From: Eubacteriales bacterium
Lineage (GTDB): Bacteria; Bacillota; Clostridia; Lachnospirales; Lachnospiraceae
Length of the DNA stretch: 43,813 nucleotides
Assembly (NCBI GenBank): GCA_030527665.1
Contig: JAUNAK010000016.1
Span: 1 to 43,813 of the forward strand
Reading direction: 5' to 3'
The translations under genes and the position numbers were made by a program. Below the pieces are notes generated by a model that was given only the letters and a program-made list of their open reading frames with translations, was not told the origin of the DNA and ran no database searches. Shown here piece by piece: positions 1 through 9,261 of this stretch (its first letter is position 1; every line of letters begins with the position of its first letter).

Positions 1-36
1 TCTTTCCTGAAAAATATATTTAAAAATCGTGTCCAT

Positions 37-165
37 TTACTTGACTATGTTGCAACCTGCACCATGCCCTTTATATCCTTTATAAGCATAGGTACCCACA
101 AAAATAACAGCAACTAAAAGCACTGCCAAAACAGTAACAAAAATTCTTTTGATTATTTTTTTCAT
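37..165 (-). CDS. small membrane-anchored or secreted peptide, 42 aa
   Basis: A short open frame of 42 codons begins at an ATG preceded by an AGGGAATAAG ribosome-binding stretch. The product starts with a basic MKKIIKR head, continues with one hydrophobic segment (about residues 8-26) and ends in a short polar tail rich in Gly, Lys and Tyr with a single Cys (GHGAGCNIVK). This is the layout of a single-pass membrane peptide or an uncleaved secretion signal with a small extracellular tail. It lies downstream of the terminator-like hairpin at 216-253, so it probably has its own promoter, which I could not identify. I do not recognise the family. The gene call rests on the RBS, the coherent charge and hydrophobicity pattern, and the lack of any competing gene. 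Confidence 0.55.
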   Translation of the reverse strand: MKKIIKRIFVTVLAVLLVAVIFVGTYAYKGYKGHGAGCNIVK

Positions 166-215
166 CTTATTCCCTTTCTTATTCATTCCGTTAAATATGA
201 TACTTTTATACTAAC

Positions 216-253
216 AAAGGACCAATTTCCGACTTCTCGAAAATTAGTCCTTT
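216..253 (-). terminator. hairpin ending the GPH-GH2-phosphotriesterase transcript
   Basis: Arms 216-232 and 237-253 with a CTTC/GAAG loop can form a 17-bp stem. Read as minus-strand RNA, the two imperfect positions become G.U wobbles; read as plus-strand RNA they are C.A mismatches. The structure therefore fits the minus strand. It starts about 85 bases after the phosphotriesterase-family stop codon. The U tract after the stem is short (UUUGUU), so termination may be partial. Confidence 0.6.
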
Positions 254-337
254 TTCATTTAAATTCACTCTATAACTGAACCTCACATGGCCTAAGTCAC
301 AAGTATACGTGCAAATCCCAATCAAATTATCAGCATA

Positions 338-1489
338 TTAAAAGGCTAAGATTCTGGCCGGATTTTTGACAGCCATAACATCCAGAAGTTCCACGTTCAA
401 GCCATCTGCCGGCAAATGTTCCCGCAAATAATTCGGAAATCTCGTGTAGCCGCAGCCACCGTTTTGCACCCCGGCCGCCTTGCTCAGGAGGTCATGGCCC
501 AACACGATATGTTCTGCATATCCTTGAGATATCATTTCTTTCAGGAATACATATCTTGTATCATCAAGGTAATCGGTCATACTGCGATCCCCCATGGCAT
601 TTCCCCAGGCATCAAAGCTGACATTAAATCCCTTATCCACCAGTTTTAACGCAAGAGTCGCATCATAACCATATTCGTTAATTTTAGCCACCGGATTTCC
701 GGCGCCAAGACTGATGCTGTCCAGGTGACAAAAAACAACCTTCTCCGATGAAATACCGACACTGTTTATTAGAATATCCGCCGCCTCAAGCACATGCTGC
801 TGCCTGAGCGGAAATGCCAGGTGAATTTCAATGGCCATACCTCTTTCCTCTGCAACAGAAGCACATGTAATCAGCGCATTTTTCTCGCTTTCAGCCAGCA
901 TTCCGTTTTCTAATGTTCCGAATGCACACTTTAAAAATCCCGGACGTGCGGATGATTTTCCATCGCCATGCTCAAGTTCATACTCTACCATATGCCGCAT
1001 TGTCAGAATACCACCTTTCCGGTATTTCTTTGGGATTCCGGCTTTTACATAAAACCCGCTGCAGGTCAACAAATGAATCCCTGATTTTTTTGACAATTCC
1101 TGATATTGATCCGAAGAAACTCTCGCAAAAGGCGAACAATCAAGCAGAGCATTTCCGCCTGCATTTTTAAAAGCCAGCAGCTCATTTGTAAAATACTCTA
1201 TGTCATTTAGCTTGCGTGCCGGATTTTTCTTAAAAAGTTTACTTGCTCCCTGCGATCCTTCAAAGGTCATTTTCGGAAAATCATTGATTCCAAGCTCAAT
1301 TCTACGTTGTGTCTCAGCCTTCACATCTTCCCCATTTTGATACGCCTCTCCTGCTTTCATCAATGTAGGAAGATTTTTCATCATAACGAGTCCCGACTGC
1401 ATCTGTTTTGCAATCGTATGCTCATGCATCGATGTAAAACCTAATTCTTCCGGTGCTATATCTCCTAAAACAGTTCTAATCTTTTTCAT
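338..1489 (-). CDS. phosphotriesterase-family metal-dependent hydrolase, 383 aa
   Basis: A TIM-barrel hydrolase of the phosphotriesterase branch of the amidohydrolase superfamily. It has the family N-terminal GFTSMHEHT motif with metal ligands H22 and H24, later barrel histidines in EIHLAFP and VVFCHLDS, and a C-terminal GHDLL aspartate ligand. Members hydrolyse phosphotriesters or, more often, lactones and similar esters with a binuclear metal centre; the substrate cannot be read from sequence. I chose the ATG at 1489 because GGAGG lies eight bases upstream; an upstream in-frame start at 1519 lacks a comparable site. It has no signal peptide, so it is cytoplasmic. It is the last gene after the GPH symporter and GH2 glycosidase, which suggests a sugar lactone or acyl-sugar substrate; that is inference. 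Confidence 0.8.
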   Translation of the reverse strand: MKKIRTVLGDIAPEELGFTSMHEHTIAKQMQSGLVMMKNLPTLMKAGEAYQNGEDVKAETQRRIELGINDFPKMTFEGSQGASKLFKKNPARKLNDIEYFTNELLAFKNAGGNALLDCSPFARVSSDQYQELSKKSGIHLLTCSGFYVKAGIPKKYRKGGILTMRHMVEYELEHGDGKSSARPGFLKCAFGTLENGMLAESEKNALITCASVAEERGMAIEIHLAFPLRQQHVLEAADILINSVGISSEKVVFCHLDSISLGAGNPVAKINEYGYDATLALKLVDKGFNVSFDAWGNAMGDRSMTDYLDDTRYVFLKEMISQGYAEHIVLGHDLLSKAAGVQNGGCGYTRFPNYLREHLPADGLNVELLDVMAVKNPARILAF

Positions 1490-1535
1490 GACCATCACCT
1501 CCGTTTCGCCCACCGGCAACTATACCTGTTCAAAT

Positions 1536-3866
1536 TCAGCTCTCGACAACCAGAGTAACTGCATCTACCGTTTCTCCGGTTACCGTTACTTTACAATCCC
1601 CTGCATTCACCCGAATGACTGCTAATGCTCTGCCATAGTATGTTTTGTAGCTGCCACTCAGGAAACTCTCCTCAGTCTTAGGATTTGCCGATCCAAATCC
1701 TAAAAGCTCTCCGCCTTCAACCGAGATATTAAGTACACAATCCCGGTTGCATTCGATCATTCCATTTTCACCGACCAGATCTATATCCAGATAAACGATA
1801 CCATTTGCTTCTGTATGATTTTCTCTGGTAACCTGAACTGCCGGCTTTCCATGTGCAGATGTAAGCACCGATTCTTCAACTGATCCGTCCTTGAAATATG
1901 CTACTGCTTTTACTTCGCCGGCTTCATATGTCGTCTTATAGGTTGCCTTATAATCTCTGGTTTTTTTCTTGCCAAGCGATTTTCCATTGATCATCACCTC
2001 CACCTGTGGCGCTGCAGAATAGATTTCTACATCCACCGGGTTTCCGTCACATCCGGACCAGGACCAGTATGGAATGGCATTGCTTCCTCTCCACATTGCC
2101 TGAACAGGGACAACTCCGGGATGATTTGCCGGAGTAACTGCGATATAAGGAGTCTTTCTTGCTCCCCAGACAGCGGCAGCAAGACCTGCCTCTGCATTAT
2201 CATTTCCCAGAATATCAAATGCACCGGTGTCCGCAAGCAGCCATGGATATTCTTTTGCAAAAGCATCTTCACCCTCAGCATAAGACCAGGATCCGATTCC
2301 TACTTCGCCAATATAGTCCCATGCCGTCCACATAAAATCGCCGATTACATGCGGATACTTTTCTACCATTGGCCATACTTTTCCCAGTTCATAGCAATAG
2401 GTTTCACTACCCACTATAATCTTTTTATTTTTATCCTTTTTATATCTGCTTGCTGCATAGTTATATCCACAGATATCCAATTCCTTTAGGATAGGCTCAG
2501 ACTTTGACGCTACAAAGCTGGTTCCTGCGGCTTTTGTCATGCTTTTGCCATTTTTCATGACCATCTTGTTGTATGCGGTGCTATCCATTTTTTCAGTCTT
2601 TCGCTTTTGCGCATCGCCACCGCCATCGATAGGATTGTTTTTTAAGGTTGCAAGAAACATAAGCGTCAGGTTGATTCCCGCAGTTACCGGTCGTGTTCTA
2701 TCGTATTTTTTTACCTCTGCGATAATTTTTTTTCCAATCTCAACACCTTCCGGCTTCGCAGGCTCTGTCACTTCATTACCGATCGAATACATAATAACGC
2801 TTGGATGATTATAATCATGATCAACCATATTCCTGATGTCTTCCTCATAATTTTCAAGGAAATCCACACCATGGTCATATGGACTCTTTGTATTTGTCCA
2901 GGTGTCAAAGGCCTCATCCATAACATACATTCCGAGCCTGTCACAAGCCTCCAGAGCTGCACGACTGAGCGGATTATGAGCAGAACGAACCGCATTAAAT
3001 CCAAATTCCTTCATTCGCTTGATTCTTCGATATTCAGACACATCAAAGGTTCTTGCACCCAACACTCCATGGTCGTGATGAATGCAGCCTCCCTTTAATA
3101 AAACAGAATTACCGTTTACAAAAAGTCCCTTCAAAGACCATTCAATACTTCTGATACCAAAGTTTGCAGTGACTTCATCTAAAACTTCTTCGCCTCGCTT
3201 TAATGTAGTATGACACTGATACAATTCCGGTGTCTCTGCAGACCAGAGCTTTGCGTCTGCAACCTCCATCTCTACCTTAGCGCCTATAGCTTTTGCCACA
3301 ATCCGACCATCATAGATAATCTCATTCTCCACATCCAGTCCTTCACCCACATAAGCTGTCTCCACCAGGATTTTTGCAGGAGAAGTGGACAGAGTTGTAA
3401 TCTTAACTCCGGCAGGCTCAATATGTGTCTTCGGAAATTCCAGCAGCCAGACCGGGCGATAAATTCCTGCACCACCATACCATCTGGAGTTCGGATGATT
3501 CTCATCCTCAACAATTACTTCTATTATGTTTTCTTCCTCAATCTTCAGTTCTTCCAAATCGACTCTGAAGGTTGAGTATCCATAATTACATCCGCCAACT
3601 TCTTTGCCGTTTAAGAGGACTCTCGCATGAGGATATACACCCTCAAACTCAAGCATGATCCGCTTGTTCTTCCATTCCTTCGGAGCAAACAGCATTTTCT
3701 CATAGCAATAAGTACCGCCAAGAAAGAACGCTTCACTTCTACCGGAAGGAGCATCCGCACTTCGACCTCTTTCCTGCATAGCGTCATGCGGAATCAAAAC
3801 AGACTTTGCATCGTTCTCATCTGCCATTCTAAATGTCCAGTTATCACAAAATTGATGTTTCATCAT
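1536..3866 (-). CDS. glycoside hydrolase family 2, beta-galactosidase-like, 776 aa
   Basis: Cytoplasmic exo-beta-glycosidase with the GH2 order: jelly-roll sugar-binding domain (about 1-150), immunoglobulin-like domain (150-240), TIM barrel (240-560), then C-terminal beta-sandwich domains of the DUF4982 kind. The general acid/base is E365 in SIGNEV and the nucleophile is E488 in VGSET; NAVRSAHNP is the GH2 signature. I see no Asn-Lys pair of the sort that marks beta-glucuronidases, so a galactosidase or related exo-enzyme is more likely. There is no signal peptide. The RBS GGGGGA precedes tandem ATGs. The gene lies 12 bases after the symporter gene and 46 bases before the phosphotriesterase homologue, so the three are probably one transcript. 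Confidence 0.9.
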   Translation of the reverse strand: MMKHQFCDNWTFRMADENDAKSVLIPHDAMQERGRSADAPSGRSEAFFLGGTYCYEKMLFAPKEWKNKRIMLEFEGVYPHARVLLNGKEVGGCNYGYSTFRVDLEELKIEEENIIEVIVEDENHPNSRWYGGAGIYRPVWLLEFPKTHIEPAGVKITTLSTSPAKILVETAYVGEGLDVENEIIYDGRIVAKAIGAKVEMEVADAKLWSAETPELYQCHTTLKRGEEVLDEVTANFGIRSIEWSLKGLFVNGNSVLLKGGCIHHDHGVLGARTFDVSEYRRIKRMKEFGFNAVRSAHNPLSRAALEACDRLGMYVMDEAFDTWTNTKSPYDHGVDFLENYEEDIRNMVDHDYNHPSVIMYSIGNEVTEPAKPEGVEIGKKIIAEVKKYDRTRPVTAGINLTLMFLATLKNNPIDGGGDAQKRKTEKMDSTAYNKMVMKNGKSMTKAAGTSFVASKSEPILKELDICGYNYAASRYKKDKNKKIIVGSETYCYELGKVWPMVEKYPHVIGDFMWTAWDYIGEVGIGSWSYAEGEDAFAKEYPWLLADTGAFDILGNDNAEAGLAAAVWGARKTPYIAVTPANHPGVVPVQAMWRGSNAIPYWSWSGCDGNPVDVEIYSAAPQVEVMINGKSLGKKKTRDYKATYKTTYEAGEVKAVAYFKDGSVEESVLTSAHGKPAVQVTRENHTEANGIVYLDIDLVGENGMIECNRDCVLNISVEGGELLGFGSANPKTEESFLSGSYKTYYGRALAVIRVNAGDCKVTVTGETVDAVTLVVES

Positions 3867-3878
3867 TTTTAATCCCCC

Positions 3879-5339
3879 TTAGTTTTTAGTTCTGCGCAGT
3901 TCCAGTTCTTCTCTGATCTGCGGAAGCTTACTTTCCAAATTAAAGAAGCAGAAAATCACAAGCAAAATCAGCGCACAAAATGCCGGCAAACCATACATAC
4001 CTGAAATAAAAAACTTCTGTGTTGCTTCTGTCTGAACGACAAAACTTCCATCTGCCGCCGGTGGGATGTAACCTGCCATAGAAAGCCCCAGGTTAAAAAT
4101 TCCCATGCTGATTCCTGCACTTAACGTAATGATAATGCTGTATATGGAAGATGAGAATCCGTCACATCTGTATCCTGATTTCCACTCTACATGATCAAGT
4201 GCATCTGCCACCATTGAAAGTGTCAGATATGTAATTGGCAGCGTTCCGATCGAACGAATTGTCAGTGCCACAAGAGCCATCATAAGATTCTTTGCATTGA
4301 GCATTCCAACCACACCGCCTGCTACTGCAAATACACTGCCGATGATATAAACCTTCTGCTTTCCGATTTTTCCTACAAGAGGCCAGAGGACAGCAATTCC
4401 GGGTCCGAGCATCGCCTGCCCGACTACATTTAAAATTGTCAGTGTTTTTCCATCATTATACGAACCCAGTACCCAGTTACTGTAATACAGCATTGAGGTT
4501 ACCGAGAAATTGTTATACAGCTGATAAATAATGCATACAAGCATAATCAGAACCCAATATCTGCTTGACAGACAACCTTTTACCTGCGCTTTTAATGATA
4601 TGGATTTTTCACTTCCTGTTTCTTTTGGTTTTACTTCTTCTGTCACTCTTTCTTTTGTGCAGTAATATTGGATCAGTGTACCAGGAATCGCCAATACAGC
4701 AAGAATTGACATAACCAAAATCCATTTAGTTTGATCAACACCCATCAACGGTAATAAAAATGACGGAAATACAAATGCCAAAATGAGTCCCGGGATAATG
4801 TTGAGACCAATGGATGAAGCCATTGCAATTTTGTCTCGTTGTTTATTATCTCTGGTTGACAGCGGAATCATTGCCACATTACTCAGATTGTACATTGTAT
4901 AGGAAACTGCAAAAAACAGATTATAGCTGCAGACTACCCATACTGCTGTGATCAACATGTTACTTCTTGGCACCGAAAAAAGAAAAATTGCACTGATCGC
5001 CAGAAGTGGGCCCGCCAGCAGAATCCACGGTCTTGCCTTTCCCTGCGATGATCTTGTGTTATCAACAATTTGTCCCATTAATATATTTGTAACTGCATCC
5101 AGGATCTTTGAAATAATTGGCAAAAGAGCCAAAAAAGTTCCGCCGGCTAATGCATTTAATCCCAATACATCTGTGTAAAAGGAATTCAAATAGCTGCCGC
5201 TGACTCCTGCATATAAAGTGGTCACCAGCGCAGGCCCAATACAAAATCCCAGCCACCTCTCTTTGTTGGTTACTTTTTCATTTTTGATTTTGGAGCTTAA
5301 AATTGGTTTATCAAATTTTCGTAAATAAAATGTCCTCAT
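3879..5339 (-). CDS. GPH-family glycoside/cation symporter, 486 aa
   Basis: Inner-membrane sugar symporter of the glycoside-pentoside-hexuronide (MelB-like) branch of the MFS. It has about twelve hydrophobic segments, an N-terminal KERWLGFCIGPAL entry helix, and the conserved cytoplasmic loop region VDNTRSSQGKARPWIL of the family. I placed the start at 5339, where AGGAGG sits six bases before ATGAGGACA; the upstream in-frame ATG at 5384 has no good site. As first gene of the GPH-GH2-phosphotriesterase unit it probably imports the glycoside that the GH2 enzyme then splits, using an H+ or Na+ gradient. The exact sugar is unknown. Confidence 0.9.
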   Translation of the reverse strand: MRTFYLRKFDKPILSSKIKNEKVTNKERWLGFCIGPALVTTLYAGVSGSYLNSFYTDVLGLNALAGGTFLALLPIISKILDAVTNILMGQIVDNTRSSQGKARPWILLAGPLLAISAIFLFSVPRSNMLITAVWVVCSYNLFFAVSYTMYNLSNVAMIPLSTRDNKQRDKIAMASSIGLNIIPGLILAFVFPSFLLPLMGVDQTKWILVMSILAVLAIPGTLIQYYCTKERVTEEVKPKETGSEKSISLKAQVKGCLSSRYWVLIMLVCIIYQLYNNFSVTSMLYYSNWVLGSYNDGKTLTILNVVGQAMLGPGIAVLWPLVGKIGKQKVYIIGSVFAVAGGVVGMLNAKNLMMALVALTIRSIGTLPITYLTLSMVADALDHVEWKSGYRCDGFSSSIYSIIITLSAGISMGIFNLGLSMAGYIPPAADGSFVVQTEATQKFFISGMYGLPAFCALILLVIFCFFNLESKLPQIREELELRRTKN

Positions 5340-5446
5340 GCATATCCTCCTCAACAGCGATCTGTTTTCTGTTCTTACCTTCATTTTATTGAAATACAGA
5401 AAAGAGGCTTATGAGGAATTCGTCTTTATTACAATATAATGGTTAT

Positions 5447-5492
5447 AAAAATAGTGAAGACCGCGGATTTCTCCGCAGCCTTCACTATTTTT
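5447..5492 (-). terminator. rho-independent terminator after the GH43 gene
   Basis: Arms 5447-5459 and 5480-5492 pair perfectly (13 bp) around an inner CGCGGA/TCCGC helix. On the minus strand the stem runs directly into UAUUUUUAUAA. It begins two bases after the GH43 stop codon and separates the nagA-ROK-GH43 unit from the GPH-GH2-phosphotriesterase unit. Confidence 0.85.
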
Positions 5493-5493
5493 A

Positions 5494-7044
5494 TCACTTC
5501 AGTTTGAACGCTTTAAAGTCAATACTCCCTTTACCTTTATAGGTAAAATACAATCCGCTTACTCCGGTATATGGCTCATTAATCTGTGCAATCGGAAGTT
5601 CGACCCAATCTTTATCCTGCAAATCCAGCGCTCTCACCGGGATTTGAGCAATGATTTCACCCTCACGACGGAATCGGACTTCCATCACTCCTTCACAATT
5701 TTCTGCTTTCTTTCTCGAGAATACAGGTTTCTTTTCTACATAGGTACTTTTTCGTATTGTGATATTCAGTCCCAGAAGATCCTCAAATTGAAAATAGCGA
5801 AATCCCGCCGTAGATCCATCTCTCATATTTGCAATATACTGATCCGGATTGTCTTCTCTGTCCTCTCCGCTTTGCGTAAAAAACGGATACTGATGATTCT
5901 TATTTTTTTCATGTGTATTTACACATGAGATCGTACCAGCTTTCGATGTAAGACTTGCGGCAATTCTCGCTTCATAAGTTCCAAATCCATTCAGAGGCCC
6001 ATCATTCAGGCCGCAGCTGGTAGTCTCTACCTGTGGAATTGATCCATCCGGCAGGATTGTTATTTTTTCCGCGCAAGCCTGGCGAGCACATTTCTGCATG
6101 TTTGTCTGTCTGTGGTAAAAGATATACCACTGACCATTTACTTCTACCATTCCGCCATGGGTGTTTCCTGTATAATTATCAGCTTCCGTACGCCCTTCAT
6201 ATCCAATGTTTCCAATACTTACGATCGTTCCGCCATACTTAAATCCCGAATCCGGTCTGTCACTGATCGCATAACATAGCTCATGACTGAGTTCCGATGA
6301 GTATACCAGGTAGTATTTTCCATTTATTTTTCTTGGGGAGCTTGCTTCAAAAAAAGCATGCCCTTCATATTCTGTACCGATTGCCTTCTCATGAGCCGGT
6401 ACCACAGGCCATTCACCCCCTATTACCGTCTTCATATCTTTATCCAGATGCAGGCAGACTGCCTCCGAAACATTGTTTCCTCTCATTTCAAGAGCCTTTT
6501 TGAACATTCCTCCCAAAGGCCCAAATCCAACATAAAGATATATACTGTCGTCCTCATCTCTAAGCACACCCGGATCAAAGGCAAATACATCTCCTTTCTT
6601 TTCTCCCCATGGTGTACCATCTTCATGCTGAACATATCCGTAAAATTCATATGGGCCATACGGATGATCTGAAACTGCCACACTGGTAATGGAAAGCATA
6701 TGAAGCTGATAATAAAGGTAATACCTGCCATCTCCCCCGTGTACCACATCAGGAGCACACATATGCTGCTTACCATTTTTATTTCTGGGATCCTGGCTGC
6801 GCCTGTAAATTACTCCATGAAACTCCCAATCCGCCAGATTATCGATTGGCGCAGAATAGCAGACATAATCTCCCAGGCAAAAATCATCACCATTAAACAA
6901 ATCATGACTTCCAAATACATAAAGCCTGTCGCCAAACACATGCGGCTCCCCATCCGGAACATACTCATAGCTTGGTAAATATGGATTAAATGCCTGCATT
7001 TTTGCAGGATCATCATATTGCAATGTCATTCTGCTTTCTGTCAT
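5494..7044 (-). CDS. glycoside hydrolase family 43 enzyme, 516 aa
   Basis: Five-bladed beta-propeller glycosidase (about residues 18-350) with a C-terminal beta-sandwich that resembles a carbohydrate-binding module. Candidate catalytic carboxylates are D31 in YVPDGEPHVF (base), D99 in APDVV (pKa modulator) and E233 in FFEASSPRK (acid). GH43 enzymes usually release arabinofuranose, xylose or galactose from plant or host glycans by inversion. No signal peptide is present, so the substrate must be imported. The start at 7044 is chosen because AGGAGG lies six bases upstream; this makes a 32-base overlap with the ROK gene, so the two are translationally close. A further in-frame ATG lies at 7029. 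Confidence 0.88.
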   Translation of the reverse strand: MTESRMTLQYDDPAKMQAFNPYLPSYEYVPDGEPHVFGDRLYVFGSHDLFNGDDFCLGDYVCYSAPIDNLADWEFHGVIYRRSQDPRNKNGKQHMCAPDVVHGGDGRYYLYYQLHMLSITSVAVSDHPYGPYEFYGYVQHEDGTPWGEKKGDVFAFDPGVLRDEDDSIYLYVGFGPLGGMFKKALEMRGNNVSEAVCLHLDKDMKTVIGGEWPVVPAHEKAIGTEYEGHAFFEASSPRKINGKYYLVYSSELSHELCYAISDRPDSGFKYGGTIVSIGNIGYEGRTEADNYTGNTHGGMVEVNGQWYIFYHRQTNMQKCARQACAEKITILPDGSIPQVETTSCGLNDGPLNGFGTYEARIAASLTSKAGTISCVNTHEKNKNHQYPFFTQSGEDREDNPDQYIANMRDGSTAGFRYFQFEDLLGLNITIRKSTYVEKKPVFSRKKAENCEGVMEVRFRREGEIIAQIPVRALDLQDKDWVELPIAQINEPYTGVSGLYFTYKGKGSIDFKAFKLK

Positions 7045-7966
7045 CTCTATCCTCCTCAGCACTCATCTCCATAGCCCCATACATTCCGGCTTTATTTCCA
7101 AGCTCCGCCAGTAAAATCGGGATATGTTTTGTCTGCAGCAGCGCATATTTTTTATATGCACGTTCCACTTTTCTTCTATAACTTTCTCCGGCATTCGCAA
7201 CTCCACCACCAATGATAAAAGCTTCCGGTTCTATCGCCGTTGCAGCATTCGCTAACGCTTTTCCCAAATAGTCCGCAGATATTGCGAGCACATTTTGCGC
7301 CAGTTCATTTCCCCGCTCACTTAATTGAAAAATCTCCTTTGTCGTAACCGTTTCATTGAACATTTTCTTTGCTAAACGGGTGATTCCCGTCGCCGAAGCA
7401 TATTGCTCCAAACAGCCAAATCTTCCGCAACCACATGGACTATTCTCATTGTCATTTACTATCATGTGGCCAATTTCGCCTGCCAGCCCCATTTTTCCGG
7501 CATATATTTTTCCATTTATAATAATCCCTGCGCCTATACCGGTTCCCACTGTAACCATGATTACATTTTCGAATCCTTTGGCAGCTCCATATGCAACCTC
7601 TCCCAGAGCTGCTGTATTCGCATCATTTGCTATTTTGATACTGCAGTCTCCGAATCTATCTTTCAATAATTTATATAATTCTATTCTATCCGCACCTAAA
7701 TTAGCACCATGATTTACGATACCCTCACCGTTAACGATCCCCGGGACTCCTACACCGATTGCATTAAGCTCATAACTTGTCTGATTTAAATCCATTAACA
7801 GGTTGTCGATTCCTTTATAAATGTCATTTACAACGCTTTCAAATCCCAATGCTTTTCTCGTTGGTATTTCAGAGTTACAAACCATCTTCTTCTGCTCATC
7901 AAACAGCCCTATCTTCACGGATGTACCGCCTATATCAATCCCGGCTATGATATGTGCCTTACCCAT
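7013..7966 (-). CDS. ROK-family sugar kinase, 317 aa
   Basis: ATP-dependent sugar kinase of the ROK family. It begins with the phosphate-binding DIGGTSVKIG motif (residues 11-20) and carries the ROK signature GEIGHMIV followed by the zinc-binding cluster CGCGRFGCLE. There is no N-terminal helix-turn-helix, so this is an enzyme rather than a ROK repressor. Glucokinase, N-acetylglucosamine kinase and N-acetylmannosamine kinase are all possible. Its position ten bases after nagA suggests it phosphorylates an N-acetylhexosamine freed inside the cell, which NagA then deacetylates; this pairing is inference. An AGAGGTG site overlaps the end of nagA. Confidence 0.9.
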   Translation of the reverse strand: MGKAHIIAGIDIGGTSVKIGLFDEQKKMVCNSEIPTRKALGFESVVNDIYKGIDNLLMDLNQTSYELNAIGVGVPGIVNGEGIVNHGANLGADRIELYKLLKDRFGDCSIKIANDANTAALGEVAYGAAKGFENVIMVTVGTGIGAGIIINGKIYAGKMGLAGEIGHMIVNDNENSPCGCGRFGCLEQYASATGITRLAKKMFNETVTTKEIFQLSERGNELAQNVLAISADYLGKALANAATAIEPEAFIIGGGVANAGESYRRKVERAYKKYALLQTKHIPILLAELGNKAGMYGAMEMSAEEDRDDRKQNDIAI

Positions 7967-7976
7967 ATTTACACCT

Positions 7977-9119
7977 CTATACCTCGATCATTTTTCCGGA
8001 TTTTATAACGTTAACAAGATTCAGTTCCTTATCCCATAAGCATATATCGGCAATTTTTCCAACTGAGATAGAACCTCTGTCAGTCCAAACGCCTAACCTT
8101 TTTGCCGGATTTTCTGTCGCGCATCTGACAGCAGTTTCCAACGGTATTCCCATTTCTTTAACAGCACACCTTACACACTCAGGTAATGAAGTAACCGAAC
8201 CGGCAATTGCCCCATCGGATGTCAATCTTGCGTTCTTTCCCTGTACCTGTACATCCTGTCCACCGAGGGTATACACCCCATCTGCTAATCCGGTTGCCCT
8301 CATACTATCTGATATGAGCATGATTCGATCCGCTCCGAATAATTTAAACGTATTTCGTACCATAGCAGGATGTATGTGCACCCCGTCGCATATTAACTCA
8401 ATCGTGACATCACGATCAGCAGCAGCTCCGACTACGCCCGGATTCCTATGATTCATCGGGGTCATTGCATTATATAGATGCACAATATGACTTGCGCCCG
8501 CATCAATGGCCTGTACTGCGATTTCATATTCTGCATTTGTATGCGCCAATGACACGATCACTTTGTCTTTTACAGCTTTTATATAGGCCGGAGAATCACC
8601 CTCCTCCGGAGCCAACCCGATAATTTTAACAAGGCCTTTCGATTTCTCAAGAAATCTCTCCGCCGTTTTGGTATTGCATGGCACAATATCTTCCGCCTTT
8701 TGTGCGCCTTTTTTTTGAACACTGATAAATGGGCCCTCCATGTTTATACCCACGATATCTGCACCGGGATGATTTAATGAAGCGTATTTGGATCCCACCT
8801 CCAAAATCTTCTCCAATTCAGGCACAGAAAGAGTCATGGTTGCAGGACATATCGCAGTAACACCAATACCAGCTTCATACTCTGCAATCGTATTCCAGGC
8901 ATCCGTAGTACCATCACATACATCAGCACCCATGCACCCATGGAAATGCATGTCTATAAGCCCGGGTATGGCATAAGCACCTTTTGCATCGATAGTTTCT
9001 TCATACATATGTGTGCCAGGCGTAAAGTTTACATTTCTGATTCTATCGCCGACAATTTCAATTTCACCATCCACGAAGATATGCTCTTCGCTATATATTT
9101 TTGTATTAATAATCCACAT
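7977..9119 (-). CDS. nagA: N-acetylglucosamine-6-phosphate deacetylase, 380 aa
   Basis: Cytoplasmic amidohydrolase-superfamily enzyme that removes acetate from GlcNAc-6-phosphate, the committed step of amino-sugar catabolism. Visible features are the metal-site motifs DMHFHG and NMEGPF, the histidines in SLAHTNAEYE and HLYNAMTPMNHR, and the catalytic aspartate in LISDSM. The 380-residue length is normal for the family. It is the first gene of the nagA-ROK-GH43 unit, behind a palindromic promoter region at 9171-9188. No nagB (glucosamine-6-phosphate deaminase) is present in the window, so the pathway must be completed elsewhere. Confidence 0.93.
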   Translation of the reverse strand: MWIINTKIYSEEHIFVDGEIEIVGDRIRNVNFTPGTHMYEETIDAKGAYAIPGLIDMHFHGCMGADVCDGTTDAWNTIAEYEAGIGVTAICPATMTLSVPELEKILEVGSKYASLNHPGADIVGINMEGPFISVQKKGAQKAEDIVPCNTKTAERFLEKSKGLVKIIGLAPEEGDSPAYIKAVKDKVIVSLAHTNAEYEIAVQAIDAGASHIVHLYNAMTPMNHRNPGVVGAAADRDVTIELICDGVHIHPAMVRNTFKLFGADRIMLISDSMRATGLADGVYTLGGQDVQVQGKNARLTSDGAIAGSVTSLPECVRCAVKEMGIPLETAVRCATENPAKRLGVWTDRGSISVGKIADICLWDKELNLVNVIKSGKMIEV

Positions 9120-9170
9120 TTCAACCTCTATAACATGTGTGCGGCACTACTTTACAAATTCCAACTTCAT

Positions 9171-9188
9171 AGCTGAAGTATATCAGCT
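9171..9188. promoter_or_regulatory. palindromic operator candidate upstream of nagA
   Basis: Bases 9171-9188 form a perfect 6+6 palindrome (AGCTGA, six bases, TCAGCT) with flanking CTTCATA direct repeats at 9165-9171 and 9187-9193. On the minus strand it encloses a TATACT hexamer that could be the -10 box of nagA, 52 to 69 bases before the start codon; I see no good -35. The arrangement would let a repressor cover the promoter. The regulator is not encoded nearby. Confidence 0.4.
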
Positions 9189-9261
9189 TCATAAAAAGTC
9201 CCTTACTACTAATTTGACTTTTTCTCTTTTTTTTGGTCATGTTCTTTTAAAAAAAGCCTCG

